Program-made: the position numbers and the translations under genes
From: an uncultured Mailhella sp.
GTDB lineage: Bacteria; Desulfobacterota; Desulfovibrionia; Desulfovibrionales; Desulfovibrionaceae
Assembly: GCA_910577155.1 (NCBI GenBank)
Contig: CAJTMS010000026.1
Location: 1 to 27,445, forward strand
Direction of reading: 5' to 3'
Length of the DNA stretch: 27,445 nucleotides
Notes under the pieces: model-generated
The model's database searches: none
Told to the model about the DNA's origin: nothing
The model's input: only the letters and a program-made list of their open reading frames with translations
Shown here: positions 9,263 through 16,279 of the stretch, in pieces
How positions within the stretch are numbered: the first letter of the stretch is position 1
Layout of the letters: each line of letters starts with the position of its first letter

Positions 9263-10188
9263 CACTCATTACCTAAAATGATATCTTTCAAACTGGATTC
9301 TAAAAAATATTTCTGCTGCCAGCCTGTGACACTTTTCACTTTAGAATTATCTCCGTAGATAACATAAATATCATTTGGGCGAACTCTTTGCCTGTCAACG
9401 ATAATTTCCGGATTAATATTTAATATGCTGCAGCAATGTGTTACAATTTCCCGCAGAAGAACAGGTTTTCCGGAGCACACATTATATACCTCTCCTTTTT
9501 TGCCGTCATAAAGTAACTTATAATAAATTTCTGCAACATCATTTACATTAATAAAATCTCTTTTTATATCGATATTTCCCACCAATAATGTTTTTTTATC
9601 CCCGTTTTTTATCTCTAATAACTGCTTCACCAATGAGGGGATAAAAAATTTATCGTCCTGTCCTGCACCAAAATGGTTAAATGACCGTGTCATAACAATA
9701 TCTAAGCCAAAGCTATCCGCATATACTTTGCAAATATTTTCTTGAAAAAGTTTTGTCACCGCATAAGGGCTGATGGGGTTTAGAGGATACGTTTCTTTTA
9801 AAGGCATTTCATGTTCGGGATAATTTCCATAAACTTCGGAAGAACCAACGGTCAAAATCCGTGATGATAAATTATTATCTTTTACCGCGGTTAAAACATT
9901 GATAATAACGTTGGCATTAACATCAAAACACTCTTGGGGATTATTCCAGCTTTCCTGAACAGAGCTCATTGAAGCTAAATGGATAATAAAATCAGGGCGC
10001 ACTTTTTTTAAAAGCCGGGAAACTTGCTCCTGATTTTTTAAATCCATCCGGAAATAATGGGTTCCTAAATCGCAGCAAGCTCTTTTTCCCACGCCATAGA
10101 TACATGCATTCTTATCTTTCTGCAAAATACATGATACTAAATGTTTTCCAACAAAACCGGATATGCCTGTAATTAAATACGTACTCAT
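9262..10188 (-). CDS. rmd: GDP-6-deoxy-4-keto-mannose reductase-like SDR (Rmd-like)
   Basis: This is an extended short-chain dehydrogenase of 308 residues. It shows the glycine motif GISGFVGKHL at the N-terminus, HLASMSSVQESW, and the active-site YxxxK in SPYAVTKLFQEN, followed by RSFNHFGAGQ, a pattern common in Rmd and GDP-sugar reductases. In this context it most likely reduces GDP-4-keto-6-deoxymannose to GDP-D-rhamnose. A related epimerase/reductase such as a talose or 4-epimerase enzyme is possible. An upstream ATA/TTG-rich extension to 10221 is open, but the ATG at 10188 directly precedes the Rossmann strand and leaves a 17-base gap after fcl. The stop overlaps the next ATG. Confidence 0.75.
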   Translation of the reverse strand: MSTYLITGISGFVGKHLVSCILQKDKNACIYGVGKRACCDLGTHYFRMDLKNQEQVSRLLKKVRPDFIIHLASMSSVQESWNNPQECFDVNANVIINVLTAVKDNNLSSRILTVGSSEVYGNYPEHEMPLKETYPLNPISPYAVTKLFQENICKVYADSFGLDIVMTRSFNHFGAGQDDKFFIPSLVKQLLEIKNGDKKTLLVGNIDIKRDFINVNDVAEIYYKLLYDGKKGEVYNVCSGKPVLLREIVTHCCSILNINPEIIVDRQRVRPNDIYVIYGDNSKVKSVTGWQQKYFLESSLKDIILGNE

Positions 10189-10205
10189 AAATACCACTTT
10201 CAGAT

Positions 10206-11261
10206 TTATTGACAATACCATGAATAAAAGTTCGCAATGCCCTGTTCCAAAGAAATTTTAGGCTGCCAGCCAAGGGATTTTATCCTTGCGGCGTCCATCA
10301 TTTTTCTTGGTGTGCCATTGGGTTTACTTGTATCATATTCAATTTTACCGTCAAACCGTACAATTTTTTTCACCAATTCAAAGAGAGCTTTCAATTGAAT
10401 ATCATCACCATTGGTTATATTGACATGTTCTCCAATTTCTTTATAATCCTTATTATTCATAAGAAAAAGGCAAGCGTCCGCTAAATCTTCAGAACACATG
10501 AGCTCACGGTAAACAGACCCGTCCCCCCACATGACAACTTTATCCCGATAGGCGCCAATTTGATTTAATGCCCATTCCAAGGAACTATAGTCATTAAAAT
10601 CAATTTGCTCATCAATTTTCCAGCCAAGCTTATATTTTTGCAGATCTTTTTTTATTGCGTCAAAATTATTTTTTTCCAGCAATTTCGCCAAATGAAAACG
10701 CCGCAGTACCATAGGCAGAAGATGAGCTGTTTCCATATTAAAGTTATCGCCGATACCATATTGGTTTGTCGGCATAACAGAAATAAAATTCGTTCCGTAT
10801 TGTTCGTTATAGTAACGGCACATTTTTATGGCAGCAATTTTTGATATTGCATAGGCTTCATTGGTTTTTTCCAAATCAGAAGAAAGGAGACTTTCTTCTT
10901 TCATGGGCTGCGGTGCAAGCCGGGGATAAATACAGGAGGACCCAAGGTTAAGCAGTTTTTTTACTCCTGTGAGGTATGAACTATGAATAATATTGGTATC
11001 AATCATGGTATTGATATAAATAAAATCAGCAGGATAAGTCTGGTTTGCCATAATCCCGCCCACTTTTGCAGCTGCCAAAAAAACATAGTCCGGTTTTTCT
11101 GTTTCAAAAAAAGCAAGGGTGGCTGCCTGATTGGTCAAATCAAGTTCTTTCGATGTTTTTGTCAGAATATTGGTATAGCCTTCCTTTTGCAAATGCCGCA
11201 AAATAGCTGATCCCACCAAACCTCTGTGCCCTGCAATATATATTTTAGCCTCTTTCTCCAT
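10206..11261 (-). CDS. fcl: GDP-L-fucose synthase (GDP-4-keto-6-deoxymannose epimerase/reductase)
   Basis: This NADPH-dependent SDR 3,5-epimerises and reduces GDP-4-keto-6-deoxymannose to GDP-L-fucose. Marks seen: GHRGLVGSAI, AAAKVGGIMANQ, LGSSCIYP, catalytic YxxxK in AYAISKIAAIKM, and PTNQYGIGDNFN. The protein is about 351 residues, longer than the usual 310-320, because of an insertion of roughly 45 residues after LRRFHLAKL, before the WGDGSVYREL segment. I place the start at ATG 11261, which has GGGG 7-10 bases upstream. ATG 11273 (overlapping the GT2 stop) is also possible. The insertion is seen in a subgroup of Fcl-like proteins and could alter substrate choice. Confidence 0.88.
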   Translation of the reverse strand: MEKEAKIYIAGHRGLVGSAILRHLQKEGYTNILTKTSKELDLTNQAATLAFFETEKPDYVFLAAAKVGGIMANQTYPADFIYINTMIDTNIIHSSYLTGVKKLLNLGSSCIYPRLAPQPMKEESLLSSDLEKTNEAYAISKIAAIKMCRYYNEQYGTNFISVMPTNQYGIGDNFNMETAHLLPMVLRRFHLAKLLEKNNFDAIKKDLQKYKLGWKIDEQIDFNDYSSLEWALNQIGAYRDKVVMWGDGSVYRELMCSEDLADACLFLMNNKDYKEIGEHVNITNGDDIQLKALFELVKKIVRFDGKIEYDTSKPNGTPRKMMDAARIKSLGWQPKISLEQGIANFYSWYCQ

Positions 11262-11272
11262 TATCTGCCCCA

Positions 11273-12178
11273 TTATTTCCAAATATCTTTTTCACTGTCC
11301 CAAAAAGTAATGCCCAATACGCGGATACACTTTTTGTCATGCTTCAATTTTATTCTAATAATTTGTTTTATGCAATATTTTATAAAGCTATTTTTATTAT
11401 ACGCAAGCAGTGCATCAGGACAAGGAAAATTAACGGTTTTAGCAAGAAGATCCAGAACTTTTTTCTTAGGCAAAAAACCATACCTGCGTGCATGAACAGC
11501 TTGTCTGCGCGTTAATTGGCAATTTTTTTCAATAACTGTTATCATTTCAGGAAGAAATTTTCTTTCCTGCTGTGAGGAAATCCCTCCCAGCCGAAAAAAA
11601 CAAATGCATTCACTGATACATGCCACTTTATAGCCCTGCAAAAAAGCACGCAGCATTAAATCATAATCAGCATACAGTTTATATTGTTCATCAAAACCAT
11701 GCAAAGCCTGCAGCATCTTTTTTGAGGTCAGCATTGTCTGATGTGAAAAAGGCGTACCTGTAAAACACGCCCGCAAACGCGGATACATATAATATGCGGT
11801 TTTTTCCCCTATGACCCGTGCTACCGCACAGGAAAAATCTGCCTTATTTTTTAACATCGCTTCCATAGAAAGAGAAATGGCCTGATTTGAAGAAAAGTAG
11901 TCATCAGAATTTAAAAAAAGGATATATTCGCCGTTTGCCGCATCGATAGCTTTATTGTACGCATTATAAATTCCTGTATCAGGCTCGGAAATATAAGAAA
12001 TTCCCCGTTCATCAAAAAAAGAAAGTGTACCGTCAGTTGAAGCACCATCTAAAATAATATGCTCTACACAAGGATAATCCTGATCTTGAACAGATTGCAG
12101 ACATTGGATAAAATAATCCTTTCTGCCCGCTTTGAGAATATCTTTTGTTACAGTAATAACGCTCACTAACGGCTTCAT
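11273..12178 (-). CDS. GT2 family glycosyltransferase
   Basis: This is a 301-residue GT-A fold transferase. Motifs in order are SVITVTKD near residue 6, ILDGASTDGT, SEPDTGIYNAYNKA, FLNSDDYF (the metal-binding acidic motif), and the acceptor-side segment FDEQYKLYADYDLMLRAF. It strongly resembles the N-terminal half of the fusion protein at 6018-8141, suggesting duplication within the cluster. Its last 40 residues are basic with hydrophobic patches and end with RVLGITFWDSEK, a possible variant of the tail on the other transferases. Start: ATG at 12178, two bases after the StrF-like gene. It is probably cytoplasmic or membrane-associated. Confidence 0.88.
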   Translation of the reverse strand: MKPLVSVITVTKDILKAGRKDYFIQCLQSVQDQDYPCVEHIILDGASTDGTLSFFDERGISYISEPDTGIYNAYNKAIDAANGEYILFLNSDDYFSSNQAISLSMEAMLKNKADFSCAVARVIGEKTAYYMYPRLRACFTGTPFSHQTMLTSKKMLQALHGFDEQYKLYADYDLMLRAFLQGYKVACISECICFFRLGGISSQQERKFLPEMITVIEKNCQLTRRQAVHARRYGFLPKKKVLDLLAKTVNFPCPDALLAYNKNSFIKYCIKQIIRIKLKHDKKCIRVLGITFWDSEKDIWK

Positions 12179-12180
12179 TT

Positions 12181-12948
12181 TTATCCTTCAATCAAACAAT
12201 TTATTCTTCTTTTCAAAGAATTGATAAACCCGTGCGTATCCCGTTTTATGGGATATCCGAGTTTTTTCCCAAATTCTTTTGTCACCAGTCCGTTGGAATA
12301 GGAAAACCGAGCGTCTTGATATTTATCTTGCAAGTATTCAAAATCATTATAAAAACGTTCTTCAATACTCCCATAGGAATAATGCCGGCATTTTAAATTG
12401 ATAACTCTTGATGCAATTCCATATTGCTCTTTTGCCATTGCACAAAAATCTTCAACATATAAATCAAAACGCAGTTTCTCATCAAAACGGAGCCGATGTT
12501 TTTCTATTAAACCGGAATGAACCAGCAAGCATTGGCAGTCAAAGGTATCGACAACAGTTCCGTCTTGACAGCTGCGCCCGTAAAACCGTATATTTTTGCC
12601 TTCCTTATCGGAATTTCTCACCCCTCCTAACGAACGGAGCAAAAAACGCTCCTTTTGCGGAAGAAAAATTGTTCCGATAGGACCATAGAGTGATTTTTTA
12701 TCCAAGTTTTCGAGTTTTGAAACAATATCACCGTTCAATTGCCAGTCTTCATGGCAAAACACAAACCATGCTTCTTTGCTGTAATCATATTGATTTAAAA
12801 ATTCATTATATCGTACGGAAATATTTTTATTTTCTGCAGTATTATCTAAATCATAAAAAAGGGCTGATTGAAACCGTTTATTTTTTTTTATGAAACGATT
12901 ATACATTTCGTAATTACGTACAACTGTAATAACTGCCAAATTACACAT
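12181..12948 (-). CDS. StrF-like glycosyltransferase domain protein
   Basis: This 255-residue protein resembles the StrF-type GT2 subgroup: short N-terminal strand LAVITVVRNYEMY, then FNEFLNQY-like spacing and the family signature WFVFCHEDWQL near residue 80, followed by GPIGTIFLP and FDEKLRFDLYVEDFCAMAKEQYG. Such proteins are glycosyltransferase-like, and their donors are usually undefined. It is the first gene of the polysaccharide operon. The ATG at 12948 has CAGG 8 bases and GGAG 14 bases upstream. The leader before it carries an ops-like hairpin. The fold call is good; the activity is inferred. Confidence 0.7.
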   Translation of the reverse strand: MCNLAVITVVRNYEMYNRFIKKNKRFQSALFYDLDNTAENKNISVRYNEFLNQYDYSKEAWFVFCHEDWQLNGDIVSKLENLDKKSLYGPIGTIFLPQKERFLLRSLGGVRNSDKEGKNIRFYGRSCQDGTVVDTFDCQCLLVHSGLIEKHRLRFDEKLRFDLYVEDFCAMAKEQYGIASRVINLKCRHYSYGSIEERFYNDFEYLQDKYQDARFSYSNGLVTKEFGKKLGYPIKRDTHGFINSLKRRINCLIEG

Positions 12949-12975
12949 GCAGACCTGCTCTCCAACTTTTACGCA

Positions 12976-12990
12976 AGAAGGCTACCTTCT
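12976..12990 (-). promoter_or_regulatory. ops-like hairpin in the polysaccharide operon leader
   Basis: On the transcribed strand the sequence AGAAGGTAGCCTTCT is a perfect 6-bp stem with a TAG loop, 27 bases before the first start codon. It contains GGTAGC, the core of the Enterobacterial ops element (GGCGGTAGCGTG) that recruits the NusG paralogue RfaH in leaders of long polysaccharide operons. The role is inferred from position and core match only. Confidence 0.4.
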
Positions 12991-12997
12991 CTCCCCG

Positions 12998-13033
12998 ATT
13001 TTGTACAGTATGCATTTTTAAACCGTACAAAAT
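12998..13033. repeat. 9-bp inverted repeat upstream of the polysaccharide operon
   Basis: ATTTTGTAC at 12998-13006 and GTACAAAAT at 13025-13033 are perfect inverted arms separated by 18 bases. The element lies between the candidate leftward promoter and the ops-like hairpin. It could be an operator for a dimeric regulator or an RNA hairpin. No T tract follows, so it is not a simple terminator. Confidence 0.45.
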
Positions 13034-13043
13034 TTATTGAAAA

Positions 13044-13072
13044 TCAATAGCAAATATTTATTGTTCTAGCAA
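13044..13072 (-). promoter_or_regulatory. Candidate sigma-70 promoter for the polysaccharide operon
   Basis: On the minus strand TTGCTA (13072-13067) and TATTGA (13049-13044) are separated by 17 bases. Each box matches the consensus at four of six positions. An overlapping TTGACT at 13077-13072 matches better but has no good -10 at 16-18 bases. The position is right for the operon that starts at 12948. The match is weak. Confidence 0.3.
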
Positions 13073-13232
13073 GTCAATATTTCCATTATTTCGTAATAAT
13101 TATGAAAAATAAATCTCATTTTTGCAAACAATACCTGCAGGAAAGAAAAAATTTTCCCTTTTTAAAATAACGCTTCACACCCCGCAAAATTTATGATAAC
13201 TAAGCAATATACTATAAAATTTTGGAGAATGT

Positions 13233-14591
13233 ATGAGCCAAAATCAAGAACAGCAGCAAAAAGCTTCCCCGAAAAAGAGTTTTTCTTTTTTCTCTTTTGT
13301 TTTTACGCTTATCATTGTTTTAGCTATTATTATAGGCTGTTATTATGCTTTTTTCCCCAATAAAAAGGTGGAAATCCCTTTTCTCTCCAAGGAAATTGAA
13401 AATAAAATCAATACCTATATAGAAAATCCCGGCAAAATTTTTGACGGTAAAAATTCTCCTGCCGCACCGCAAAAGCCGGCTGATGAAAACGACCGGTCTT
13501 TCTATGAAAAAGCCAATGAAATTTTCCAAAAAATCACTTCTCCCGCTGACACTGACACACCTGAAAAGCAAAATCCGGAAGATAACCTCGCTGAACACGA
13601 TATGGCGCAAAAACAAGGTTCAGCGCCTCAAGCCGCTGCCAATGCTTCTGACACATTTAATCTGGAACCGCCAAGCTCCATGCCCCCTCTTGAAAGCGGG
13701 CGCAGGATGCTGACAGAGGAAGAAATTGCGGAAGCACAAGCTAAGGAGCAGCAAGCAAAACTGGCAAAGCTGAATGAACTTCGCAAGGAACAGTCTACAA
13801 CAATTCACGATACGGACAATGTACTTCCCACCAAGGAGGGAACACTTTCTCAGCTCACACCGGATACTTCCCTTGATCCTGTTGTGACGCTCTTCTTTAT
13901 CCATGATTTGGCGGAGTACCTAGTCAATAATTACCGTGCCGCGGGAAGTACGGCTCTCACCATGCCCCGCTTAAACCAGCGTTACGGGACAGGACTTATT
14001 GGTCTGGAACACGATAAAGGACGTGCAGGCGTTTTGGAATACGCCTATAACGCAAATATGATACCTGCCCTTTATAAGCATTTATCTCCTGCCCTTATCA
14101 ATGCCATGAAGATAGTTTCCGAAAAAAAGAATATGCCCCTGTCTGAACAGGAAAAAATGTTTAATGTTTACGCTAACCAAAGCCGCCTTTATGCGGACGC
14201 AATACGGACGCTTATTAATGTGCCGCAGCTTTCAGAAAATATCCAAAATCTGGTTGCCATTGAAAATGATTTAAAACAGGAAGAAAACGCATTTGCAGAA
14301 AACCTGCTGGGCTTTGAACAAAACCGGGAAAATGGTGCGGCTGCACGCAGTTATGAAGAAAAAGTAAAGCAAAGCACTATTCGCTCTGCGCAGTTGAAAA
14401 CCCGGGTTAATACCGTAAAAAATGAACTCAGACAATATCTTATTCAATATGATGAAAAACTTGCCCAAATACCCAATTGTCTGGAACTTGCCCTGTGGCT
14501 TAACCGCAGAAATAACCCCGCTGCAAGCGCTGCCTTTGCCGATGCCTTAGACAGCTTTGCTCATGATGTGAGTGAAGTTTTCCATGAATAG
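13233..14591 (+). CDS. Unrecognised single-pass membrane protein
   Basis: I do not recognise this 452-residue protein. A short lysine-rich N-terminus leads into one membrane helix (about residues 20-44, SFVFTLIIVLAIIIGCYYAF), so it is probably anchored with the bulk outside the cytoplasm. Residues about 75-205 are a low-complexity linker rich in Pro, Ala, Glu and Gln. From about 215 a predicted helical domain begins (DPVVTLFFIHDLAEYLVNNY, RYGTGLIGLEHDKGRAGVLEYAYN) and runs through a coiled-coil-like stretch (residues 345-415). There are no obvious catalytic motifs. Start: ATG with GGAG 6 bases upstream. Its end overlaps cobU by 8 bases. The organisation resembles an envelope scaffold or lytic-enzyme partner, but this is only a guess. 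Confidence 0.85.
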   Translation: MSQNQEQQQKASPKKSFSFFSFVFTLIIVLAIIIGCYYAFFPNKKVEIPFLSKEIENKINTYIENPGKIFDGKNSPAAPQKPADENDRSFYEKANEIFQKITSPADTDTPEKQNPEDNLAEHDMAQKQGSAPQAAANASDTFNLEPPSSMPPLESGRRMLTEEEIAEAQAKEQQAKLAKLNELRKEQSTTIHDTDNVLPTKEGTLSQLTPDTSLDPVVTLFFIHDLAEYLVNNYRAAGSTALTMPRLNQRYGTGLIGLEHDKGRAGVLEYAYNANMIPALYKHLSPALINAMKIVSEKKNMPLSEQEKMFNVYANQSRLYADAIRTLINVPQLSENIQNLVAIENDLKQEENAFAENLLGFEQNRENGAAARSYEEKVKQSTIRSAQLKTRVNTVKNELRQYLIQYDEKLAQIPNCLELALWLNRRNNPAASAAFADALDSFAHDVSEVFHE

Positions 14592-15198
14592 CTGTCTTGC
14601 CTTTGACAAGCGTCTTGATATTTTTACCCTCACCCCCCAATCTCTTTTGTGTGTGGGAGGGGCAAGAAGCGGCAAAAGCGATTTCGCTCTTGCCTATGCC
14701 GAGCGTTTTCAAGGGCAAAAAGCATTTATCGCCACCATGCAAAAAAATTTTATCCTTTCTGAAAGCAGGGAAAATAATGAGGAAATACCGGACACGGAAA
14801 TACTTGTACGGATACAAAAACACCAAAAACAAAGGGACAGTTCATGGACAACCTTTGAAGAGCCCTTTGATATTCCCATGGCGCTTGAGCTTGCAAAAAA
14901 TCAAAAATACACTATTATTTTGATAGACTGTATCAGTCTTTGGCTTTCCAATCTCTTATGCATGGAAGAAAATGAAGAAACAATTTTAAAGAAAGTGGAA
15001 ACACTGGCTGACAAAATACAAAAGACCCAAACCCCTCTTGTCATTGTCAGCAATGAAGTGGGTATGGGCATAGTCCCTCTCTATAAAAGCGCAAGACTTT
15101 TCAGGGACATACAAGGAAAAGCAAATCAAATACTGGCAGACGCATGCGAAGCTGTTGTCACGTTTTCCTGCGGTATTCCCTTGCTTATCAAGGGATAA
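14584..15198 (+). CDS. cobU: Adenosylcobinamide kinase / adenosylcobinamide-phosphate guanylyltransferase
   Basis: CobU phosphorylates adenosylcobinamide and then attaches GMP, late steps of cobamide nucleotide-loop assembly. The 204-residue protein has the P-loop GGARSGKS at residues 25-32, the RIQKHQKQR segment with the candidate guanylylated histidine H80, TTFEEPFDIP, the IDCISLWLSNLL strand, and SNEVGMGIVPLYKSARLFRDIQGKANQ. It carries about 20 extra residues at the N-terminus compared with the shortest homologues. ATG 14584 is preferred over GTG 14572. Either start overlaps the preceding gene, so coupling is likely. No other cobalamin genes and no cobalamin riboswitch are evident nearby. 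Confidence 0.93.
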   Translation: MNSCLAFDKRLDIFTLTPQSLLCVGGARSGKSDFALAYAERFQGQKAFIATMQKNFILSESRENNEEIPDTEILVRIQKHQKQRDSSWTTFEEPFDIPMALELAKNQKYTIILIDCISLWLSNLLCMEENEETILKKVETLADKIQKTQTPLVIVSNEVGMGIVPLYKSARLFRDIQGKANQILADACEAVVTFSCGIPLLIKG

Positions 15199-15208
15199 TT
15201 ACATGCTT

Positions 15209-15224
15209 TGGCAAAGTTTTTGCA
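15209..15224 (+). promoter_or_regulatory. Sigma-54 promoter upstream of fliG
   Basis: TGGCAAAGTTTTTGCA matches the sigma-54 consensus TGGCACG-N4-TTGCA, with the invariant GG (15210-15211) and GC (15222-15223) exactly 10 bases apart. The -12 GC lies about 57 bases before the fliG start. Sigma-54 control of mid-class flagellar genes is well known in polarly flagellated bacteria. An upstream enhancer site was not identified. Confidence 0.75.
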
Positions 15225-15280
15225 TACTCGTATTTGCATTAACCATATGTCATTAATTTGACAAAATTAAGGGAAGATAC

Positions 15281-16279
15281 ATGGAATTTACAGGAACACA
15301 GAAAATAGCCGTTATTTTACTTGCATTAGGGGATAAATTTGCCTCTGACGTATTTAATAGAATGACACGAGCAGAAATTACCAATATTTCTCGTGCTATT
15401 ATGGAACTTGATTCTGTTTCAAAAGAAGAAGTCGAAGCAATTTTACGTGAATTCCACATGGCTCTTGTTGACGGACTGGACATTGTCTCAGGCGGACAGG
15501 AAACATTGAAACAAGTCCTTGCCAGCAATCTGGATTCAGAAACTGCAAAATATGTCGCAGACTCCCTCAATCTGGAAACAGGACCTATTCCGTTTCAGGA
15601 ACTGGATCGAGCCAATCCAAAACTTCTTGCCCAGCTTTTACGCAATGAACACCCACAAACTCTTGCCCTTATTTTAGGACACTTGAAACCCGATCAGGCT
15701 TCCAGTCTGCTCCTTATGCTTCCTCCCGGTGTGCGTCCGGAAATTCTTATCCGTTTAGCCCGATTAGAATCTGTTTCAGAAGAAATGATTATGGAAGTAG
15801 ACCGCGTTCTGCAAAGCCAGCTTATTGCCATGGGCAGTAAGGAAGGCAAGAAGGTGGGCGGTACGCAGTCTGTTGCTGAAATCCTCAACCAAGTTGACCG
15901 TGCCACTGAAGAGGAAGTTCTTTCTGAAATTGAAGAAACTTCTGCACAAATGGCTGAAGATATCCGTAACCTCATGTTCGTCTTTGAAGACTGCAAATAC
16001 ATTGATGACAAGGGTATCCGTGAAATTCTCAAAGAAATCAACAACGAAGACCTTACCCTGTCTTTACGCGGCGCTTCTGACGAGATGAAAGATCTTTTCT
16101 TCCGCAATATGTCTGAACGTGCAGCAACCATGCTCAAAGAAGAAATGGAATATATGGGACCAACAAAACTTTCTGATGTTGAAGCAGCACAGCAAAGTAT
16201 TGTAAAAACTGTCCGCAACCTTGAAGCCCAAGGCAAAATCATAATTGCCCGTGGCGGTGGAGGTGATGTTTTTGTCTAG
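15281..16279 (+). CDS. fliG: Flagellar motor switch protein FliG
   Basis: FliG forms the rotor ring between the MS-ring protein FliF and the FliM/FliN C-ring and carries the torque-generating surface that meets the stator. The 332-residue length is standard. Visible are the N-terminal FliF-binding region (FTGTQKIAVILLALG), the middle-domain EHPQ motif (NEHPQTLALILGHL), GVRPEILIRLARL, and the C-terminal charged helix region (MFVFEDCKYIDDKGIREILKEI, LSLRGASDEMKDLFFRNMSERAA). Start: ATG with AAGGGAAG upstream, after a sigma-54 promoter. Its 3' end overlaps fliH. fliF, usually directly upstream, is not in this window. Confidence 0.96.
   Translation: MEFTGTQKIAVILLALGDKFASDVFNRMTRAEITNISRAIMELDSVSKEEVEAILREFHMALVDGLDIVSGGQETLKQVLASNLDSETAKYVADSLNLETGPIPFQELDRANPKLLAQLLRNEHPQTLALILGHLKPDQASSLLLMLPPGVRPEILIRLARLESVSEEMIMEVDRVLQSQLIAMGSKEGKKVGGTQSVAEILNQVDRATEEEVLSEIEETSAQMAEDIRNLMFVFEDCKYIDDKGIREILKEINNEDLTLSLRGASDEMKDLFFRNMSERAATMLKEEMEYMGPTKLSDVEAAQQSIVKTVRNLEAQGKIIIARGGGGDVFV

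Noticed and set aside
12949..13232. A small gene in the divergent intergenic region
   Set aside because: Only very short frames without ribosome sites occur. The region is better explained as regulatory.
14584..15198. Cobalamin riboswitch for cobU
   Set aside because: cobU overlaps the preceding gene and no B12-box-like sequence or leader space exists upstream.
15694..16242. Long minus-strand open frame opposite fliG
   Set aside because: Ser/Arg-rich composition and exact overlap with fliG show it is a shadow of the real gene on the other strand.
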